From contig CAIVAU010000119.1 of the NCBI GenBank assembly GCA_903903925.1, positions 47,662 to 111,661 of the forward strand: a stretch of 64,000 bases of DNA. The letters are read 5' to 3'. This DNA comes from an uncultured cyanobacterium. GTDB lineage: Bacteria; Cyanobacteriota; Cyanobacteriia; Cyanobacteriales; Nostocaceae. The translations under genes and the position numbers were made by a program. Below are positions 34,604-42,456 of the stretch, piece by piece. The notes under the pieces were generated by a model. The model saw nothing but the letters and a program-made list of their open reading frames with translations, did not search any database and had not been told where the DNA came from. Positions within the stretch are counted from its first letter, which is position 1; every line of letters starts with the position of its first letter.

Positions 34604-35386
34604 ATGAAAAGATATCTAAAAGTACTCACATTGTTCTGGAGTTCTGCCATAGCGTCTGAGTTGGAGTATCGCGTCAACTTCCTGTTAGCTACCCTTAGTA
34701 GTTTAGGTAATCTTGGCGGTAGCCTCTTCGGATTATTCTTACTTTACGGCAAAGGCTACACCTTTCAGGGGTGGTCATGGGAAGCAGCTTTAATCGTTCT
34801 AGGAATTTTTACCCTGCTGGAAGGCTTTTCGTCAACCTTTCTGTCCCCGAACCTGAATCGCATTGTCCGCCATGTCCAGGAAGGGACCCTAGACTTTGTC
34901 TTACTTAAGCCTATCCGTAGCCAGTTTTGGCTTTCCACCCACACTCTTTCACCTTGGGGATTGCCGAATTTAATTTTTGGGACTGTGATCATCGGTTACG
35001 CAGGGACAAAACTCGGTGTCGGAATAGGCAATTACCTCATCAGTTTAATTCCTCTGTGTTTTGGCATAGTTATTTTGTATAGCCTGTGGTTTATACTAGG
35101 GGCGACTAGCATCTGGTTTGTCAAAGTTTACAACCTCACCGAGGTACTGCGGGGTTTTTTGTCAGCTGGACGGTATCCAATGGTAGCTTATCCGGTAGCT
35201 TATCGCTTTTTCTTCACCTTTATAGTACCAATAGCTTTTTTAACGACTATACCTGCGGAAGTCATGCTGGGTCGGAGTCAAATGGTTTGGATCATTGGGG
35301 CGGGAGTGTTGGCGCTGGTGTTGTTTTTTGTTTCCACCTGGTTTTGGGGGTTTGCGCTACGGTTTTATACGAGTGCTTCGAGTTGA
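34604..35386 (+). CDS. ABC-2 type transporter permease (DUF990 family)
   Basis: This 260-residue polytopic protein has an N-terminal YLKVLTLFWSSAIASELEYRVNF and a central GTLDFVLLKPIRSQFWLSTH segment, typical of the DUF990 group of ABC-2 permeases. Six hydrophobic segments are seen. Such permeases usually occur as two paralogues plus an ATPase, but only one is present here, so its partners are encoded elsewhere or it is an orphan. It probably shares a transcript with the MFS gene 37 bp upstream. Confidence 0.86.
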   Translation: MKRYLKVLTLFWSSAIASELEYRVNFLLATLSSLGNLGGSLFGLFLLYGKGYTFQGWSWEAALIVLGIFTLLEGFSSTFLSPNLNRIVRHVQEGTLDFVLLKPIRSQFWLSTHTLSPWGLPNLIFGTVIIGYAGTKLGVGIGNYLISLIPLCFGIVILYSLWFILGATSIWFVKVYNLTEVLRGFLSAGRYPMVAYPVAYRFFFTFIVPIAFLTTIPAEVMLGRSQMVWIIGAGVLALVLFFVSTWFWGFALRFYTSASS

Positions 35387-35402
35387 AAATGGGAGTGTAG
35401 TA

Positions 35403-36131
35403 TTATCTTTCGTTCAGATTTTGTCTGTCGAGAGCTTGCAAAATCATAAATATGATCGTTGAATATACTAAGCTGATAGGACCAATGAACCACGCGAAAA
35501 TGGCACTCGCTCCTTGAAAGATAGTTGAGGCAGATTCAAAAGATGGAAGACGACCTAGAAAGAGGTGAAAACTTGAAACCTGAAAAAATGGACTAATAAT
35601 CATAGCAATAAGTAGGACGGGTATCACAGTAGCGAGAAACTGTACGAAGAAAGCGAAAAAAAGCGACCACTCATGATTTTCTGTTAATTGCCAACTGCGT
35701 TTGATTGCATTAGTTGTAGAGTAGTTTTCAATTAAGAGTCCATAATCGGCAAAGAAGAAGCGAATACTGAGGTATATTCCTGGAATAACAAGTAGGAAAA
35801 ATGCAACAGCTAAAATCACTATTAGTAAAGCTCTTAATAAAATGAGTTGAATTAATTTACTAATAACTATTTTCAATGATTGTGAAGGAGTAACTTCTCT
35901 ATGATTTAGATTTTGATATGCGTAGAATATTGCGGCTCCTGAAAAAAGTAGACTAATTGAAAGAGAGTATATGATGTCAACAATAGGGCGCGAGCTTTTG
36001 GGAATTCCTATGAATAGTAAAGGCAGTATAGATATTGGAATGTAAAGTGACAATAGAGAACGATAAATCGTTTTAACTGAGGTAAAAGTATCTCTTAACA
36101 GATGTCCTGGGGCTAATAATTGAGTTGTCAT
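35403..36131 (-). CDS. Polytopic membrane protein of unknown function
   Basis: This protein is 242 residues from the ATG at 36131 (MTTQLLAPGHLL). The longer frame would begin inside the palindromic repeat at 36181-36237 and is unlikely. Six hydrophobic segments are seen. FFLLVIPGIYLSIRFFFADY followed by IKRSWQLTENHEW resembles the glycerophosphodiesterase-membrane-domain and DUF975-type families (V-P-G-I-Y...R...F...A...S..L). No catalytic domain is present. Function is unknown. It is convergent with the ABC-2 permease gene. Confidence 0.7.
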   Translation of the reverse strand: MTTQLLAPGHLLRDTFTSVKTIYRSLLSLYIPISILPLLFIGIPKSSRPIVDIIYSLSISLLFSGAAIFYAYQNLNHREVTPSQSLKIVISKLIQLILLRALLIVILAVAFFLLVIPGIYLSIRFFFADYGLLIENYSTTNAIKRSWQLTENHEWSLFFAFFVQFLATVIPVLLIAMIISPFFQVSSFHLFLGRLPSFESASTIFQGASAIFAWFIGPISLVYSTIIFMILQALDRQNLNER

Positions 36132-36180
36132 ACACGTGGGTTTTCCTTGGGAGCATCCCAGTTTTGCAGAAAGACGATCA

Positions 36181-36237
36181 GTAGTGTGAGCCGGAAAGCT
36201 CACGTGTATTATAAGCGAGCTTTCCGGCTCGCACTAC
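36181..36237. repeat. Palindromic repeat with GTAG/CTAC ends
   Basis: GTAGTGTGAGCCGGAAAGCT (36181-36200) is complementary to 36218-36237 with one mismatch, with a 17-nt loop. It is related to the inner palindrome at 30375-30422. Its last bases overlap the stop codon of the SagB-type remnant. Confidence 0.85.
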
Positions 36238-36752
36238 GAATTTTCAAAAATGGGATGCACCCAGTTGTTTATTTGCTTTATTGAACCGAGACTAAATTCT
36301 CCAACAGAAGATTCTTCGTATTCATTTAGGGCTGCTACTTGACAAAATTGTTCCGAGTTACCTCCGCCAATTGCTGTGGGAGCTAATTGCATGGCAGTAG
36401 CAACGAGATAGAAGGTTTGATATAGTACCCCAATATGTTTTAAAATCAAACCGTAACCAATGCTATGATATTTCCAAAATAGTCGCCCAAATCTGGCAGT
36501 CACGATTAAAATAACTTGAGGGATGTCCTGTTGCCCAGTGGATTTCCAGGCATCAAAAATTAAAGCTTCAACGTCGGGATTCCAATCGGCGATCAGGTGG
36601 AGATTGTGAGATAGGGGTTGATAGTGGTACAATCCTGAATCCAATCCCTGACACCGATTGATGACTGGATAAATTTCCAACTCGTATAATGCACCGCCAG
36701 AGGGATAGGGACCAGCCCAGGTGCAAGATATCAGCCACTCCCCATGTTCTAC
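36234..36752 (-). pseudogene. C-terminal remnant of a SagB/ThcOx-type dehydrogenase (nitroreductase fold)
   Basis: The conserved C-terminal third of SagB-type FMN dehydrogenases is readable: TWAGPYPSGGALYELEIYPV, then LDSGLYHYQPLSH, RLFWKYHSIGYGLILKH and AIGGGNSEQF. The N-terminal two thirds, including the start, are absent. The frame is open back to the TAG of xisI (36753-36755), with which it is in the same reading frame. An ATG at 36680 could give a 148-residue fragment, but that would lack part of the fold. I therefore call it a truncated gene. Confidence 0.75.
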
Positions 36753-37088
36753 CTAACCAACTGCAAAACCTGTATATTGTCTCACCAAAGGCTCATGAAA
36801 CGCTAACACAATATCTTCTTTTGGCACTCCTAAATTAACTAACTCATTAGCAACGCCAATCTCAGTTCCATCATGTTGTATCCAAATCTTGCCTTTTTTA
36901 ATGTCGAGATGTAAAACACAACCATACATCGGTTGGCGATTTTTCCAACCTGTATAAACAACCTGATAGTGATCCCGTTCCCTGTCAAAAATCAGTTCTG
37001 TTTCGACTTCATCATCCGATGGACTTCCCTTGGCATATTCAATTAATAAGTCTTGGATATATATACGATATTGTTCTATTTTTTCCAT
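36753..37088 (-). CDS. xisI: XisI family protein
   Basis: This 111-residue protein starts MEKIEQYRIYIQDLLIEYA and contains ETELIFDRERDHYQVVYTGW, KIWIQHDGTE and LGVPKEDIVLAFHEP, the XisI (fdxN element excision controlling factor) pattern. In Anabaena XisI with XisH and XisF controls excision of the fdxN element, but xisHI pairs are common in cyanobacteria without that element. It overlaps xisH by 13 bp, so translation is coupled. Its stop is followed in frame by the SagB remnant. Confidence 0.92.
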   Translation of the reverse strand: MEKIEQYRIYIQDLLIEYAKGSPSDDEVETELIFDRERDHYQVVYTGWKNRQPMYGCVLHLDIKKGKIWIQHDGTEIGVANELVNLGVPKEDIVLAFHEPLVRQYTGFAVG

Positions 37089-37492
37089 TCTACAATCACC
37101 TCATTGTTAGGGTCATAAACGAGCAAACTAAGTTGAAAACGATCAATAACGGTTTCTACGAATGGCAGATTAAAAAATGTTTTATAAGCTCCCTGCGGAA
37201 CTGCTAAATATAAAATACGGTCGTGTTGCTGTTCTTCCAAAGCAACACGATAGTTAAGAAATTGACCCAACGCTGTATGAAATTCGGAAATATTCGACGG
37301 ACTAATAAAGCTTTTAATCTCAACCGCGATTTTTTCTTCTCCTTTCTCAGCAGCTATGATTCTTTCTGCGCCCAAGTCGATTTGCATATCAACCCTACCC
37401 GACCGAATTCTCAGAGGGTCATCTGTAATCACCCAACCTTCTTTTTCCAATCCCTTCCTAACCGCATCATGAAAAATATCTCTAGCAGGCAT
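37076..37492 (-). CDS. xisH: XisH family protein
   Basis: This 138-residue protein begins MPARDIFHDAVRKGLEKEGW and has RVDMQIDLGAERIIAAEKG then KIAVEIKSF. The D...ExK arrangement fits the restriction-endonuclease-like fold assigned to XisH. It is upstream of xisI and overlaps it. The frequency and mobility of xisHI pairs suggest an accessory or toxin-antitoxin-like module, which is inference. No fdxN element or site-specific recombinase is present in the window. Confidence 0.92.
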   Translation of the reverse strand: MPARDIFHDAVRKGLEKEGWVITDDPLRIRSGRVDMQIDLGAERIIAAEKGEEKIAVEIKSFISPSNISEFHTALGQFLNYRVALEEQQHDRILYLAVPQGAYKTFFNLPFVETVIDRFQLSLLVYDPNNEVIVEWKK

Positions 37493-37570
37493 CGACTTAA
37501 CAATATTTAGACTTTTTTGCCTTTAATTATATTTGTATACCACATTTCTTGTCTCAACACCTCCACTCTT

Positions 37571-37597
37571 GTAAGGGCGGGGAGACCCCGCCCCTAC
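37571..37597. repeat. GC-rich palindrome upstream of pdxJ
   Basis: GTAAGGGCGGGG-AGA-CCCCGCCCCTAC forms a strong hairpin between the divergent xisH and pdxJ genes. It belongs to the set of GTAG/CTAC-ended palindromes in this window (left end GTAA in this copy). Confidence 0.7.
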
Positions 37598-37699
37598 AGA
37601 CGGACATTACCCAATGCCCAATGCCCATTCCCTACTCCCTGGTCACAATTTCCGCTACAATCAATTGCGGAAAACTGTGGATAGGGAGACATTAGGGTT

Positions 37700-38422
37700 G
37701 TGCCTACACTTGGCGTGAATATTGACCATATCGCTACCATCCGACAAGCGCGGCGGACGGTGGAACCGGACCCTGTGGCGGCGGCTGTATTGGCAGAATT
37801 AGCTGGTGCAGATGGTATTACTGTACATCTCCGGGAAGATAGGCGGCATATTCAGGAACGGGATGTGCGGCTGTTGCGACAAACTGTGAGAACGCACCTG
37901 AATTTGGAGATGGCGGCGACTGATGAAATGGTGGCGATCGCCCTTGACATCAAACCCGATTATGTAACTTTAGTACCCGAAAAGCGTGAAGAAGTCACCA
38001 CGGAAGGTGGACTGGATATTGTCGGTCAAATTGCTAGAATCAAGGAAGTCGTTAACAAATTGCAAAGCGTTGACATTCCTGTCAGTCTCTTTATCGATCC
38101 TGATGTAGCACAAATTGAAGCATCTGTCAAGGTGCAGGCAAAATTCATTGAATTGCACACTGGACGATATGCAGAGGCTAAAAACGAAACCAGTCGCATA
38201 GAAGAACTAGCCGTGCTGACCTCAGGGTGTGAACAAGCGATTCAAGCGGGATTGCGAGTGAATGCAGGTCACGGACTCACCTACTGGAACGTTTATCCTG
38301 TGGCTTGTCTTTCCGGGATGGAAGAACTCAATATTGGTCATACTATCGTTAGTCGAGCGGCATTAGTTGGTATGAGTACAGCAGTCCGTGAGATGAAACA
38401 GGCTATGCGCGGCGAATTGTAA
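37700..38422 (+). CDS. pdxJ: Pyridoxine 5'-phosphate synthase
   Basis: This TIM-barrel enzyme of 240 residues condenses 3-amino-2-oxopropyl phosphate with deoxyxylulose 5-phosphate in vitamin B6 synthesis. Motifs are [66 protein letters not shown] and [12 protein letters not shown]. The start is a GTG at 37700, giving [10 protein letters not shown], with the family N-terminus. Length is normal. It probably stands alone. Confidence 0.97.
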   Translation: MPTLGVNIDHIATIRQARRTVEPDPVAAAVLAELAGADGITVHLREDRRHIQERDVRLLRQTVRTHLNLEMAATDEMVAIALDIKPDYVTLVPEKREEVTTEGGLDIVGQIARIKEVVNKLQSVDIPVSLFIDPDVAQIEASVKVQAKFIELHTGRYAEAKNETSRIEELAVLTSGCEQAIQAGLRVNAGHGLTYWNVYPVACLSGMEELNIGHTIVSRAALVGMSTAVREMKQAMRGEL

Positions 38423-38498
38423 ATTGTTGACTGAAGGGAGAGGGGAAGGCGTCTGCGAAATCCTGAAATTTGTCGATATTGAGACAGCAGAGGCTTTT

Positions 38499-39272
38499 AT
38501 GAGCACAACACAATCTAACAACCTTCCTCTTTGGGTACAGCATAGAGACAAAGTTCTTGAACAGAGTACTGATGTCAAATGGCGCTATGGTAAACCTCCC
38601 GACTATACCCGTTCCAATGAAAATCTAGCAACGGAGAGTACGCAAAGTCACCTTGAAGGTTCACTGGAGGCGATCGTACAAAATTTAGTTAGAACCTTTG
38701 AGATGGAGGTATCCTTTAAAAGCAATCCGCAACAGTGGTTGTCTATTGTCAATGATAAGTTTTGCGTCAGTACCAATGGTGGGCCAGAGTACGCAGCAGC
38801 AGACCTGGCAGCACAAGGGACTTACAATTTATTCATGGCAGATTCAGAACATTACAAAGCTTCAGATGAAACCTTTGAATCATCCGCAAAACTCTTCCAC
38901 ACATCCTTTCCCAAAGGATTTCCTTGGGAGGTGTTGGAGGTTTACTCTGGCCCACCGAAAGTTACCTTTAAATGGCGACATTGGGGAACATTTAGTGGTT
39001 CATACAAAGACTATACACCTACAGGAGAAGTCGTGGAGATAATCGGTATGAGCGTTGCACACGTAACTGATGACTTAAAAATTCTTGCTGTGGAACACTA
39101 TTTCGACAACACCAAGTTTTTGGCCAAGCTGACAGCAGGTACTAGACAAGCAACTGGCGACCAGCCGGGAACTTTTTGGAATTTTGTCAGGCGACTGTGG
39201 AACCGTGGAGAACAATCAGCAGCTACTGAACAGCAAGATTCTCGATGTCCCTTTAGTGCTTTGATCAGGTGA
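38499..39272 (+). CDS. SnoaL/NTF2-like protein similar to plant pathogen-related protein
   Basis: This protein is 257 residues from the ATG at 38499, which follows CAGAGG and starts MSTTQSNNLPLW. The upstream frame has no family features. The core (about 60-220) reads SLEAIVQNLVRTFEMEVSFK, YKASDETFESSAKLF, GFPWEVLEVYSGPP and VTFKWRHWGTFSG...PTGEVVEIIGM. I recognise this pattern from plant pathogen-related proteins (barley type) of the NTF2-like fold. Relatives exist in cyanobacteria. The function is unknown. The gene is not GC-deviant. It follows pdxJ by 76 bp. Confidence 0.78.
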   Translation: MSTTQSNNLPLWVQHRDKVLEQSTDVKWRYGKPPDYTRSNENLATESTQSHLEGSLEAIVQNLVRTFEMEVSFKSNPQQWLSIVNDKFCVSTNGGPEYAAADLAAQGTYNLFMADSEHYKASDETFESSAKLFHTSFPKGFPWEVLEVYSGPPKVTFKWRHWGTFSGSYKDYTPTGEVVEIIGMSVAHVTDDLKILAVEHYFDNTKFLAKLTAGTRQATGDQPGTFWNFVRRLWNRGEQSAATEQQDSRCPFSALIR

Positions 39273-39310
39273 TTTACAGCCATTTTCATCTTTATGAACC
39301 ACAATCGATG

Positions 39311-39339
39311 GTAGGGGCGCGGCGGCATTGCACCCCTAC
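39311..39339. repeat. Palindromic repeat with GTAG/CTAC ends
   Basis: GTAGGGG...CCCCTAC flanks a 15-nt GC-rich loop. It lies just downstream of the PR-like gene and may act as its terminator hairpin, though no T-run follows. Confidence 0.7.
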
Positions 39340-39371
39340 AATGTGGTCTATTTACCTGAAAATTGTTGTAA

Positions 39372-39449
39372 GTAGGGTGCGTTAGGACAGTAGTCCGTAA
39401 CGCACCAAAAGCCTTAAATGGTGCGTTACGCTACGCTAACGCACCCTAC
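39372..39449. repeat. Nested palindrome with GTAG/CTAC ends
   Basis: The outer arms are GTAGGGTGCGTTA (39372-39384) and TAACGCACCCTAC (39437-39449), perfectly complementary. An inner pair, CGTAACGCACC (39396-39406) and GGTGCGTTACG (39420-39430), repeats the same core. The element occupies most of the gap before ycf54. The GTAGGGTGCGTTA core is widespread between cyanobacterial genes. Confidence 0.85.
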
Positions 39450-39541
39450 GTATATTTCAAAAATCAAATACTAGTCCTATATCATTTTGTCACACTAGAA
39501 TAATAGACTAATTTACGGACAGGTCTACTCAAAGGATGAAT

Positions 39542-39865
39542 ATGCAAACATACTATTACGTTTTGGCAAGTCAACGCTTTTTGCTAGAAGAAGAACCCTT
39601 AGAGGAAGTTTTGCGGGAACGCACTCGTCACTACCACGAACAAGAAAAAGAAATTGATTTTTGGTTCGTTCGGCAACCAGCCTTCCTCGAAGCACCCGAT
39701 ATGGTGGATCTAAAGGCTAAGTGTCCCCAACCAGCAGCAGCAATTCTTTCCACGAATCCCCAAGTTATTACCTGGTTGAAACTGCGATTAGAATATGTCC
39801 TCACTGGCGAATTTCAGGCTCCTTCGGATACAATTCCTAATCCCTTAACATCTTTGGCGGCATAG
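39542..39865 (+). CDS. ycf54: Ycf54 / MgPME-cyclase complex family protein
   Basis: This 107-residue protein reads QTYYYVLASQRFLLEEEPLE, HYHEQEKEIDFW, KCPQPAAAILSTNP and TWLKLRLEYVLTGEF. This is Ycf54 (DUF2488), which is needed for assembly or activity of the oxygen-dependent Mg-protoporphyrin IX monomethylester cyclase in chlorophyll synthesis. I chose the ATG at 39542 because AAAGG lies 6 bp before it; the ATG at 39536 abuts the same site. Length is normal. Confidence 0.94.
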   Translation: MQTYYYVLASQRFLLEEEPLEEVLRERTRHYHEQEKEIDFWFVRQPAFLEAPDMVDLKAKCPQPAAAILSTNPQVITWLKLRLEYVLTGEFQAPSDTIPNPLTSLAA

Positions 39866-40020
39866 AGTCATGCCCCTTTGGGGAAGTCAAAAGTCAAAAG
39901 AAGAATTCAGGAGTCAGAACTCAGAATTCAGCTTGGGAATTCTGTGCGACTGGTAGATGAATCCTAGAGACAAACAAAAAAATTCCTTGATTGAAACCCC
40001 TGACTTGATTCCTTGGGGTA

Positions 40021-40129
40021 TCCTAACTCCTAACTCCTAACTCCTAATTCCTGACTCCTAACTCCTGACCCCTGACTCCTGACTCCTAACTCCTGACTCC
40101 TGACTCCTGACTCCTAACTCCTGACTCCT
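40021..40129. repeat. STRR heptamer array
   Basis: About 15 tandem CTCCTAA/CTCCTGA heptamers lie upstream of the secreted-protein gene. The preceding 39900-39950 carries GAATTCAGGAGTCAGAAC...GAATTCAGCTTGGGAATTC, the inverted copy of the repeat at 12750-12800. No gene is present in 39866-40162. Confidence 0.92.
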
Positions 40130-40162
40130 TTTCATAAACGACTCACTAGGTATGAAACTGTT

Positions 40163-40792
40163 GTGCAGAGATTTTTAACTGTATCAAATGCTTTAGTGCT
40201 AGCGCTTATAGGGTTGACTAGTGGTGTAAATTCTGCTACTGCCCAACCAGAAATTTCTGTTTGTCAACCTCCAAGTGCTGGTGAGTATCTTTTATTGGTA
40301 ATCAGTCCCACACCAGATAAAGAGCATCAACTACGTCGCGCCTTACCGACGGAACTTAAAACAACCACCTGTAGATATCTCAAAGATACAGTCACGCGGA
40401 TAGGGGGGTTTACTAGGTTAGAAGATGCTAATCGTTGGGCAAGGTATGTCAACGATGTTGTCGGATTAAAGGGCATCATCACCACTCGACCAAGAGATGT
40501 GGGATCAACGAACCCGACAGCAAACTATAAACCTCAACGACTAGGAAATGGGTTTGCTGTATTGGTCGATTATTACAACCATCCAGAAGTTGCAACTCAA
40601 GTGCAGCAAGTCGTGGGAGGTGACGTGGGTTTTGTTTCCTATGGACAACGCCCTTATTTATTAGCAGTTTACACAACCAACCAAAAAGAAGCGTATAACA
40701 CATTACAGAAGCTAAGCGAGCAAGGTTTTTTTGCCATACTCGTAGATAGTCGGAGGGTAGTTCTACTGCGTTCAGTTGTGCATTTACAATAG
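40163..40792 (+). CDS. Secreted protein of unknown function with SPOR-like repeats
   Basis: This protein of 209 residues starts at a GTG (40163), because the nearby ATG frame closes after eight codons. It has a signal peptide (ALVLALIGLTSGVNSATAQ). The mature part contains two similar alpha/beta segments of about 70-80 residues: one with RIGGFTRLEDANRWARYVND and one with GNGFAVLVDYYNHPEVATQV then VSYGQRPYLLAVYTTNQKEA. They recall SPOR-type peptidoglycan-binding folds. I do not recognise a named family. Location is periplasmic or envelope by inference. Confidence 0.7.
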   Translation: MQRFLTVSNALVLALIGLTSGVNSATAQPEISVCQPPSAGEYLLLVISPTPDKEHQLRRALPTELKTTTCRYLKDTVTRIGGFTRLEDANRWARYVNDVVGLKGIITTRPRDVGSTNPTANYKPQRLGNGFAVLVDYYNHPEVATQVQQVVGGDVGFVSYGQRPYLLAVYTTNQKEAYNTLQKLSEQGFFAILVDSRRVVLLRSVVHLQ

Positions 40793-40798
40793 TTGATT

Positions 40799-40831
40799 GA
40801 GAATCCTCCGGCTAAAGCTTGGAGGATTCTC
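40799..40831. terminator. Bidirectional terminator-like hairpin
   Basis: GAGAATCCTCC (40799-40809) and GGAGGATTCTC (40821-40831) form a perfect 11-bp stem with an 11-nt loop between the convergent secreted-protein and pentapeptide/TPR genes. T-runs are weak on both sides. Confidence 0.55.
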
Positions 40832-40842
40832 AACATTGGTCA

Positions 40843-41616
40843 TCAGAATGGCAAAAACTGAAGCAAGAGTGAGCTAACACTTCCCACAAGATCTGTCAAA
40901 CTAGGTTTACCAGCAGTGATCTTGTCTGTCAGAGGTGGTGTTTGCAGTTCTTGAACAAAAGCTTGTGCTGTTTGCAGTCCAGCACTATCTTTTTGAGATG
41001 TAAAAAGTTTGATAGCAGTCTCGGCGTCCTGGGATGCTTTTTTGCGGTCGAAGAGCTGGTACCAAGCGACGCCACGAGCTAGGTAAGCGCCAGCATAGTC
41101 GGATTTTATGGCGATCGCCTGATTAAAATAGTTAATTGCATCTTGTTGGTTGCCTTTTTGGGCTTCTGCTACACCCCAAGCGTAGAATTCCTCTGGTTTG
41201 GCAACTTGCAATGGAATACCAGTCGCCCCTTGTAAGTTAGCGTCATTGATTTTTACACCAGTCAACTGTACATTCACTAGATAAGTATTTCTCAAATCAG
41301 CACCTACTACGGTTGCTCCATTGAGTTTCGCATTGCTGAGGTTAGCACCAAATAAAACAGCGCCACTCAAGTTTGCACCCCTTAAATCAGTACCGCTTAA
41401 GTTAGCGCGGCTAAGGTTAGCACCTGCAAGATTGGCTCCGCTTAAGTCTCCTCCAGATAAGTCAGCCATAACCAAACCAGCACCACTTAAGTCACAGTTT
41501 TGACATTGTTTGCTTGCCAATAACTGTCTTAGTTGTCCTGGATTTGCTGCTTGAGTCGTTTGGCTGAGGCTAATTGTGGTTAAAAATGCGGCTGTGGCTA
41601 GAATATGGCTTTTCAT
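40843..41616 (-). CDS. Exported pentapeptide-repeat and TPR protein
   Basis: This protein is 257 residues from the ATG at 41616 (MKSHILATAAFLTT), preceded by AAGG. A signal peptide (about 1-23, ending SQTTQA) leads to a pentapeptide-repeat domain (about 40-135, with units such as ADLSG, ANLAG, ANLSN), introduced by a CQNCDLSGA motif. Two TPR-like helices follow (about 145-215: EAQKGNQQDAINYFNQAIAI...AYLARGVAWYQ). It is probably periplasmic or on the thylakoid-lumen side and mediates protein contacts. The exact role is unknown. Confidence 0.85.
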   Translation of the reverse strand: MKSHILATAAFLTTISLSQTTQAANPGQLRQLLASKQCQNCDLSGAGLVMADLSGGDLSGANLAGANLSRANLSGTDLRGANLSGAVLFGANLSNAKLNGATVVGADLRNTYLVNVQLTGVKINDANLQGATGIPLQVAKPEEFYAWGVAEAQKGNQQDAINYFNQAIAIKSDYAGAYLARGVAWYQLFDRKKASQDAETAIKLFTSQKDSAGLQTAQAFVQELQTPPLTDKITAGKPSLTDLVGSVSSLLLQFLPF

Positions 41617-41793
41617 CGAAGAACCTTTTTGGCAGAGCAATGCGCCTGAAGTTAGCATCGTCTAGGTACGTGCCATTCAAATTAGCTCCGTCGAGGTTGG
41701 CATCGCTAAGATTGACACCTCTCAAGTCGATACTACTTAGGTTAGCATTGCTGATATCGGCTTTGTCAAGATTCGCACCACTTAAATTATTAA
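41570..41793 (-). pseudogene. Pentapeptide-repeat gene remnant truncated by an STRR array
   Basis: Minus-strand codons from about 41790 to 41570 give NNLSGANLDKADISNANLSS and further A(N)L units ending in RRIALPKRFFDEKP. It lacks a proper start: upstream the frame runs into the STRR array at 41793-41959, which it translates as repeated PAPCSLL heptapeptides. Its 3' end overlaps the start of the next gene in another frame. The 5' part of a former gene was probably lost when the array formed or inserted. An expressed chimera beginning at 42016 cannot be excluded. Confidence 0.6.
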
Positions 41794-41959
41794 GAGGGAG
41801 CAGGGAGCAGGGAGCAGGGAGCGGGGAGCAGGGAGCGGGGAGCAGGGAGCAGGGAGCAGGGAGCGGGGAGCAGGGAGCAGGGAGCGGGGAGCAGGGAGCA
41901 GGGAGCAGGGAGCAGGGAGCGGGGAGCGGGGATTTCCCCTGCTCCCTTCTTTTGTAAAA
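41793..41959. repeat. STRR array of GGAGCAG/GGAGCGG heptamers
   Basis: About 20 tandem GGGAGCA or GGGAGCG heptamers begin after TTAAGAG and finish with CTGCTCCCTTCTTTTGTAAA. These two ends are the same as the ends of composite copies C and D, but the hairpin core is missing, so this looks like an 'empty' form of that element. Confidence 0.93.
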
Positions 41960-41974
41960 CGCCTTCAAGGGCTT

Positions 41975-42009
41975 GTAGTTACGCTTGAGAGCGAAGACAG
42001 CGTAACTAC
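41975..42009. repeat. Palindromic repeat with GTAG/CTAC ends
   Basis: GTAGTTACGCT (41975-41985) and AGCGTAACTAC (41999-42009) are perfectly complementary around a 13-nt loop. It lies next to the STRR array. Confidence 0.85.
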
Positions 42010-42456
42010 GAACCAATGGTAAGAGTTACCGCGAATTATTTATGACTGCCATAACATGATTTTCCAACGTGATTTGTTAGTAATGTTATTCATATTCCTA
42101 TTGATGTTTAATCTATCGAGTTAATGGCTAATTATTTGTAATTTAAATTTACATTCTTTTGACTTGGGAAAATATTTGGTATTTACCTATTACTTTCGAC
42201 AGATTAAAAGTTCTTCCAAGGGATTGATGAATAATTAAATAGAAAAATAGAAGATTGTGCAAGGCTGCATTGAATAAATTTGATAAGAATACACGCGTCG
42301 GTCGTCAGAAGTCAGAATTTATCTTTCTTTTGGTATCTATCTTCAGGCTCTTGAGACATCCTGTTATCTCCCGATTGTTTAACAATTCTGACGGATGTAT
42401 TCTGACTCCTGAATTCTTACTAAATTTGGAAATAAATAATTGTTCCTGGAGGAAAT
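42010..42456. other. AT-rich intergenic region upstream of the YflT-repeat gene
   Basis: No gene is seen; a 71-codon plus-strand ORF at 42255-42470 has no family features. From about 42300 to 42420 there is a segment with TCAGAAGTCAGAATTTAT, AATTCTGACGGATGTATTC and TGACTCCTGAATTCTTA, which belongs to the dispersed GAATTC/STRR-like repeats at 12750 and 39904. The 42060-42250 part is AT-rich and may hold a promoter. GGAGGAAAT before the ATG at 42457 is a good ribosome binding site. Confidence 0.4.

Noticed and set aside
36753..37492. xisH/xisI as evidence of an fdxN excision element
   Set aside because: No nif gene, recombinase or element ends are visible, and xisHI pairs are common without the element.
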